Of a stretch of 64,000 nucleotides of DNA, positions 59,028 to 64,000 are shown in pieces; position 1 is the stretch's first letter, and every line of letters starts with the position of its first letter. The DNA is from Whitmania pigra (Eukaryota; Annelida; Clitellata; Hirudinida; Haemopidae). The notes under the pieces were generated by a model. It searched no databases, was not told the origin of the DNA, and worked only from the letters and a program-made list of their open reading frames with translations. Position numbers and translations under genes: made by a program. The stretch covers positions 3,890,001 to 3,954,000 of the forward strand of contig JAJTWR010000159.1 in NCBI GenBank assembly GCA_021613335.1, in the 5' to 3' direction.

Positions 59028-60085
59028 TGCTCTGTTTTAAATTCACTCATTCCACCTGAAACTTAATTTAATACCCTCCTCGTAATGGAAAGCGAGAGCT
59101 GCAACGGTGATAACGATGATGATGATGATGTTGTTAGACATATTATGATTAGTATTGAGTACAGGTAACAAATTTATATTTATGCAACATTGCAATTATT
59201 ATTATTATTATTATTAATTATTATTACCATTACTATTATTATTATTATTATAATCAATACTATTATTTCTATTATTTCGATCGATGGGACATTTTAATGG
59301 AGTCGCTGACAGCAGCAAAAATCAATTGACGTTGAGAAGATGAAGGACTGAAGGAGCAACGAACGAATGAACTTTCCGTGACCTTGAAATGACCTCGGCG
59401 GTCCATGGACAGGCTTTGGAATGTTCATCTTCAGAGTGACCGAAATGATTTATTAGTAATTTAATTTATTAATTAAGAGGAAAACTTGTCACAAATTCCG
59501 AGCACTTACTTCTGACAAATTGCACATTTAGTTTGGAACGTCTGCATTTTAAATGCTTAATTCAAAAGTTTCCAGGTCATATATTTATTTATATAAAAAT
59601 ATACTATATATTATAAAGAATAATAATTATAATCAGATTGGTGATTTATTTTAAAATGTTGCATTATTAAATTATAAGCTAAAAATGAAAAAGAGTCGCA
59701 TTCACGAGACGAAATTGCAGATTTTCATTTTAATGTGATTAAATGTGTAACTGATTTAATATTTAATTTTAACTTTTCATCAATTATTGTAAATTATCTT
59801 TTAAACGAATTAAATTGACTAATAATAATTTTAATTTTTAAAAGCGCGAATGAAAGAATTGAACATAGAGGCCCAGGAGGATCTTTCCAAGGTTCGTTCC
59901 ACTTGAGTGGCTTTCAGTGTTTTCTAAAGCGATTAATTAATATTAATATTAATGTGCCCAGATTAATATTAATTAATATTAATGTTATCATGACAACATT
60001 ATATTTTATATTTAATATCCATCGTATTCTAAAGCTATTAGTATTAATATAATCTTGAAAATATTATATTTTATATTTATATATG

Positions 60086-60150
60086 TGTCGTGTTCGAAAC
60101 CCAGCCTGCACTGCCGCCAACGCCCTTGGGAAGGAGCGCTATATAAATGG
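60086..60150 (+). mobile_element. SINE-like fragment with box B and L2-type tail
   Basis: tgttcgaaaccc fits a Pol III box B (GWTCRANNC), followed by cctgcactgccgccaac, cccttgggaaggagcgctatataaat, then (ATG/ATA)n. The end resembles SINE tails that borrow an L2-type 3' end. Too short to name a family. Confidence 0.5.
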
Positions 60151-60267
60151 TTAATATGATAATAATAATGATGATAATGATAATAATAATGATAATGATG
60201 ATGATGATGATGATGATGACGTTGACGATGACAATGACGATGATGATGATGATGATAATGATTTGTT

Positions 60268-60323
60268 AGCCTCTGACGCTATGCATATGGTGCTATATAA
60301 ATAAAGTTACAATTACAATTACA
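60268..60323 (+). mobile_element. LINE 3' tail fragment
   Basis: gcctctgacgctatgcatatggtgctatataaataaag matches the tail of the L2-like fragment at 26430-26466 over most positions; it is followed by (ATTAC)n. Confidence 0.6.
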
Positions 60324-60484
60324 AAATTAGAATTTAACACCCATTCTATTCTCATGTCCACGTTTCTAAAACGTGGACTCAACAATTGGCGAAGACGAAT
60401 TTTTTTCGATTTAAAGATCTTTTTGAAGAATTTCAAGTTTTTGTGCGCCGTTATTAGGGGTGATTTCATATAGTTACTTAATTA

Positions 60485-60540
60485 ACTCTGATGCTTAAGG
60501 CGCTATAGAAATGAACTATTATTATTACTATTATTAACTA
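60485..60540 (+). mobile_element. LINE/SINE 3' tail fragment
   Basis: tctgatgcttaaggcgctatagaaatgaac followed by (TTA)n, the same arrangement as at 60268 and 26430. Confidence 0.5.
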
Positions 60541-60565
60541 ATTACAACAACAATATTAATTAATC

Positions 60566-60800
<235 letters not shown>

Positions 60801-61662
60801 CAGTAACTTGATAAGTTGACAGTTTAATACACCTTAATTCCATAGCTAAGTGACCAGTGAAATTATTATTTTGCACTTGTTTATTATTAGAATTTATTAA
60901 TGAGCAAATTGATATTAAAAAGCGATATTAAATGTGCTGAACGTCAACAAAAAAGATTTCATTCACAACTTCATCTTCCTCTTCATGCACAGCTGATCAA
61001 CAACCAGGTTGTCATTAGCAACAGCACGAGTGCTGAGTTTAAAATTTGATTCAAACCTGAGTTCATTTTTAAATAGAAAAAGTTCAAATTTTTGTTTCTT
61101 TTGTTTTTCTTTTGTTATTTATATATATATATATATAAGGAGAATATCAATGACTGAATAATAAACTAATTACCTAATCAATTAATTAGTTAATTATATA
61201 TTTTATAATTATTTAATTTTGTTCGACTAAAGAGCAACCGCGTCTATGTAAATGAGCTGGTTCACTGTAGCTTCTGCGATCACGTGGTTATTACGTGATT
61301 GTTTGAGGAGATTTTAGGTGTCACGAGGACGTCACAACGGCTTCTGGACACGTCACACATTTCGCCATTCACGTTGTCCGCCATATTCGGAAATATTTCA
61401 CTAGATATTATTATGGATTAAATTCTATCAAAAATTTATTAAATCAATAGATATTATTATTATGGTTAATGTTATCGTCGTTGTGTCCGCGTGCATACTT
61501 GCGAGTTGTCTGCTTTCAAATTCAACTTACAAATACAACAATCATACCAAGACTTTAACTATTAATTAAACATTTACGACATTTTAAAGACAGCAGGATT
61601 AACAATCTCAAGATTAAAACTCAATTAAAAAGATAAATTAAAACTACGTCTATCTCGGACAG

Positions 61663-62420
61663 TGCCCGTGGTTTTGGAGGGAAATGACGATAGAACAGGC
61701 TGAAGAGCACCTGTCTGGCCTTCCCGATGGAGCTTTCCTCGTCAGGGACAGTTCGGACGCTGATCACGTGGCCAGCGTCAGTTTCAGGTCTTGCGGGGAA
61801 ACCCACCACACGAGGATAGAACATTTCCAAGGTGGATTCTCGAATACTAGCTTACTTGTATTATTGTAATTTCTATTAGCTTACTTGTGTTATTGTAACT
61901 TGTACTAGCTTACTTGTATTATTGTAACTTGTACCAGCTTACCTGTATTATTGTAAGTTGAACTCGCATACTTGGATTATTGTAACTTGTGCACTAACAT
62001 TCATTTGAATGTATTGTTTCCGGTGATCGATATTATTTTCTACAGAAATAAGGTAATTAAATTATTTGATTAATCATCCTCATATGTGTCAGTACATTTG
62101 AAGTGATTATTAAATTATTATACAACATTTATTCTCGTTGAAATCAAAGGATCACACTCAAATAGCAAACTTCTAATTTGTAAATATAATGTTTCGTCAT
62201 AAACATTTCAAATCAGTGTTTGAAACTTTCAACAGGCAGTTTCAGTTTCCACGCAACTTCCCTTTCTCACGGAAGAACCACATCCATCGTCCACTTTCTG
62301 GAAAAGGTCATCCAGTCCTCCAGCGACCCTTCGAGCATCCACTTCTTAAAACCAAAGTCTTCTGCCTCTCTGGCGGCACCAGTTCTTCTGCTCTTTCCAC
62401 TTTTAAACTGCGGCACCTAG
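61663..62420 (+). CDS. SOCS6/7-type SH2 domain, two exons
   Basis: Adaptor that binds phosphotyrosine and, in full-length family members, recruits a ubiquitin ligase through the SOCS box. Exon 61663-61831 follows a cggacag acceptor and gives CPWFWREMTIEQAEEHLSG, PDGAFLVRDSSD, VSFRSCGETHHTRIEHFQ; the donor is aag|gtggat. Exon 62236 on follows ttcaacag and gives GSFSFHATSLSHGRTTSIVH, FLEKVIQ, APVLLLFPLLN. FLVRDSSD contains the phosphate-binding Arg; HHTRIEH and TSIV are SOCS6/7-like. The SH2 frame stops at TAG 62418 before any SOCS box. A SOCS-box-like sequence is in the -1 frame (62408-62482). No ATG upstream is needed, as exon 1 starts in phase 0; the 5' part of the gene is not proven, see 49370-51346. 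It may be a functional gene with recoding, a gene with an assembly error, or a decaying copy. Confidence 0.85.
61849..61993. repeat. 29-bp minisatellite, five copies, in the SH2 intron
   Basis: Units start exactly every 29 bp at 61849, 61878, 61907, 61936 and 61965 (agcttacttgtattattg...). The array begins 17 bp after the splice donor. Confidence 0.93.
62402..62408 (+). other. Slippery heptamer T TTA AAC at the SH2/SOCS-box boundary
   Basis: In the SH2 frame the codons are CTT TTA AAC TGC GGC ACC TAG, so the heptamer is in the phase needed for -1 slippage, three codons before the stop. This is a classical efficient heptamer. A -1 slip leads into the SOCS-box-like frame. A chance match or a simple indel remains possible. 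Confidence 0.4.
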
Positions 62421-62482
62421 CGACTGTTTTAGTAATTTATCGGTGTTCAATTTTTGTCGTTTCCTTACAAGTTCTCCCCTGA
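62408..62482 (+). other. SOCS-box-like coding in the -1 frame
   Basis: LRHLATVLVIYRCSIFVV followed by SLQVLP and TGA. It lines up with the SOCS-box pattern SLQ(Y/H)LCRF.IR......I..LPLP at L, H, L, I, L and P, but ends right after LP, so the C-terminal half of the box is missing. Similarity is moderate. Confidence 0.35.
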
Positions 62483-63787
62483 AGTTGTATTTGTTTACAT
62501 TTAATTCGTAATACTTGAAACATATGCCAAGATGCTCTTCAAGAATTTATTTTGCTAAATGTTCGTCGCTTAATTTTCAGACTAAATGTTTTTGATCTAT
62601 GTCAAGATTGTTTATCAACAAACTTAAGCCGGCTTAATTTCAAAAGTCACATTCTGTCGTTTATAACTGACTTCCAGCCTGCTCTGATTCAACTTATGCT
62701 CTGATGTGTGTGTATGATATGTGCTTGATGCATTCGGTACAATTTAATTAAGCTGCAATGAACAACAGATTAAGTTGTCGAACAGATGGAACTATCTAAA
62801 CTACCAACCGACCCTCAGAGCGGCACTTTTGTTGTTATTGTTAAGGAAATTGTTGATACAAGTTTGATCCTGAATTCAATATGCATAGGGTCGTGTGGAA
62901 TTTGTGGCAATTCCAGACGTAAATCTATGCATTCGTAGACATGACACACCCGAAAGGCGTTCAAAAATAATCTAATGAATAATCTAAAATTTATTTCATT
63001 TCTCTCTTATTTCTGGCAGAAAATCAGTCAACAAATCAACTAGAATTTTCATGAATATATATAATCGTTATAGTTGTATTAATATAATCATAATGTAGTA
63101 TTATGAGATAACATTTAACGCCTTTAACATTCATGTTTCTGAGCTTATACCATGCCTCAAAGCTTCATGATTTCCAGAACAAAATGAACTCGAACATTAT
63201 CATTAAAATAATTTAGTTTTTATTGATTTTTTGCATATCGGCATAATTTTAAACGATTTTAGTCCTTCAGACGAATTGAACATCCCGAAACAAACTAACC
63301 ACCAAAAATAACTTTACGAAATAATGTCTAGCCCTGTGATATCAAGTCTTTAAAGTTTTTAGAGAAAACTAATGAATGTATTAATAAAAGAGTCCAAGAA
63401 CAAAAAATTTTATTCTTATCCTGTCTTCGCAACATAATCGCATCTGTGAATTCAAATCGATAGACAGGAACTCACTCGTCCCATGCCGCGGTTAGTAAAA
63501 AACGTCTGCCTAATTAACATAATAAGGAATGGATTGTTCAGGTTAACGAAAATTAGTTAATTTCCAAAAATAATCTAAAATATATTTCATTAAATTTTTT
63601 AAACAAATATTATAAATATAAATATTTAGCAATCTAATTTTTTTTGGAATTAAAAATTTTAATTCGCGTTTCAAACAAAAGAATAAACATCAATTAAAAC
63701 GAATTTTCACCTTTAAAAAAAAAAAACAAAGAACCCTTCGAAACAAAACAAAGAACGTCATTTCACGAAAGTATATCCCCATGACGT
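62483..63787. other. No gene seen
   Basis: AT-rich unique sequence without convincing coding frames. It separates the SOCS-like gene (+) from the membrane-protein exon (-), i.e. two convergent 3' ends. Confidence 0.5.
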
Positions 63788-64000
63788 CATGGCAGGAGTT
63801 CCGAACTTTCGAGAAGCGGGGAAACTTTCGATCTGAGGAACCTGCGTCTGTTGGTGTTTATGAGGTCAGCCACGACGAAGCCAAATATGCAGGCCACCAC
63901 GAGAAACAACGAGGCCCCCAGAGACGTGAGGACGGCTATTACAGTCGGTGAGTTGTACCAGGTGTTGTACCACGTGCTGTCTCTAAATCCAGAATCAGCG
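63788..64000 (-). CDS. Last exon of an unidentified membrane protein, partial
   Basis: The minus strand reads without a stop from the window edge to TGA at 63790-63788: DSGFRDSTWYNTWYNSPTVI, then a hydrophobic span AVLTSLGASLFLVVACIFGF (extending VV), then ADLINTNRRRFLRSKV and a short tail ending ESSELLP. This is the shape of a single TM segment followed by a basic stop-transfer and a cytoplasmic tail of about 30 aa. Composition is clearly richer in GC than the surroundings. No start codon is included, as the exon continues outside the window. The family is not recognised; it could also be the last TM of a multi-pass protein. Confidence 0.65.

Noticed and set aside
61849..61993. Regular 29-bp repeats as a possible CRISPR array
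   Set aside because: Units are directly adjacent with no spacers, in an intron of an animal gene.

Overview
This is eukaryotic DNA from an animal, most likely a lophotrochozoan and plausibly a leech or other annelid. That placement is inference. It rests on the bilaterian gene set (Dlx, PKNOX/Prep, a fasciclin II/NCAM-type adhesion molecule, a multi-repeat calponin, a SOCS6/7-type SH2 exon), short AT-rich introns with clean GT-AG borders, and very abundant tri-, tetra- and pentanucleotide satellites. There are no bacterial features: no operons, no ribosome binding sites, no CRISPR. The coding exons sit in AT-rich DNA that is mostly simple repeat and transposon debris.

Layout. 1-1798 (-): a Dlx/Distal-less gene running off the left edge; the last visible exon is only 20 nt. 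1.8-4.3 kb: non-coding, with one consensus DR5 nuclear-receptor site. 4.5-8.4 kb (-): an apparently full-length CR1/Jockey-group LINE with two intact ORFs, inserted in a (TATAA)n satellite. 14.3-24.3 kb (-): a 14-exon FasII/NCAM-like gene, reconstructed here as 988 aa (signal peptide, 5 Ig, 1 FN3, TM, acidic tail). 25.9-26.7 kb: an L2-like LINE 3' end running into (TTA)n. 28.8-31.2 kb: a complete 984-bp deletion-derivative hAT element with an 8-bp target duplication, and the end of a second hAT-like family. 33.3-37.2 kb (-): a 10-exon PKNOX/Prep TALE homeobox gene (485 aa). 39.5-42.0 kb (-): a 5-exon calponin-family gene (495 aa, CH domain plus eight calponin-like repeats). 46.9-47.8 kb: a young, internally deleted LTR element. 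49.4-51.3 kb (+): a 658-codon ORF that may be the 5' exon of a SOCS-like gene. 52-61 kb: satellites and LINE/SINE scraps. 61.7-62.5 kb (+): two exons encoding a SOCS6/7-type SH2 domain. 63.8-64.0 kb (-): the last exon of an unidentified membrane protein.

The genes are not an operon and need not act together. They are two homeodomain regulators, a neural adhesion receptor, a muscle actin-binding protein and a cytokine/RTK signalling adaptor. Exon chains were assembled by matching splice sites and reading phase by eye; every internal phase agrees in the Dlx, FasII, PKNOX and calponin models.

The most unusual signals are two canonical -1 slippery heptamers at places where the reading frame must change. 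One is A AAT TTA directly before the LINE ORF1 stop, with ORF2 open in the -1 frame. The other is T TTA AAC at the end of the SOCS SH2 domain, with a SOCS-box-like stretch in the -1 frame. Also notable are a hAT derivative that keeps only the dimerisation domain, and tight linkage of NCAM-like, PKNOX and calponin-family genes resembling human 11q23-24.
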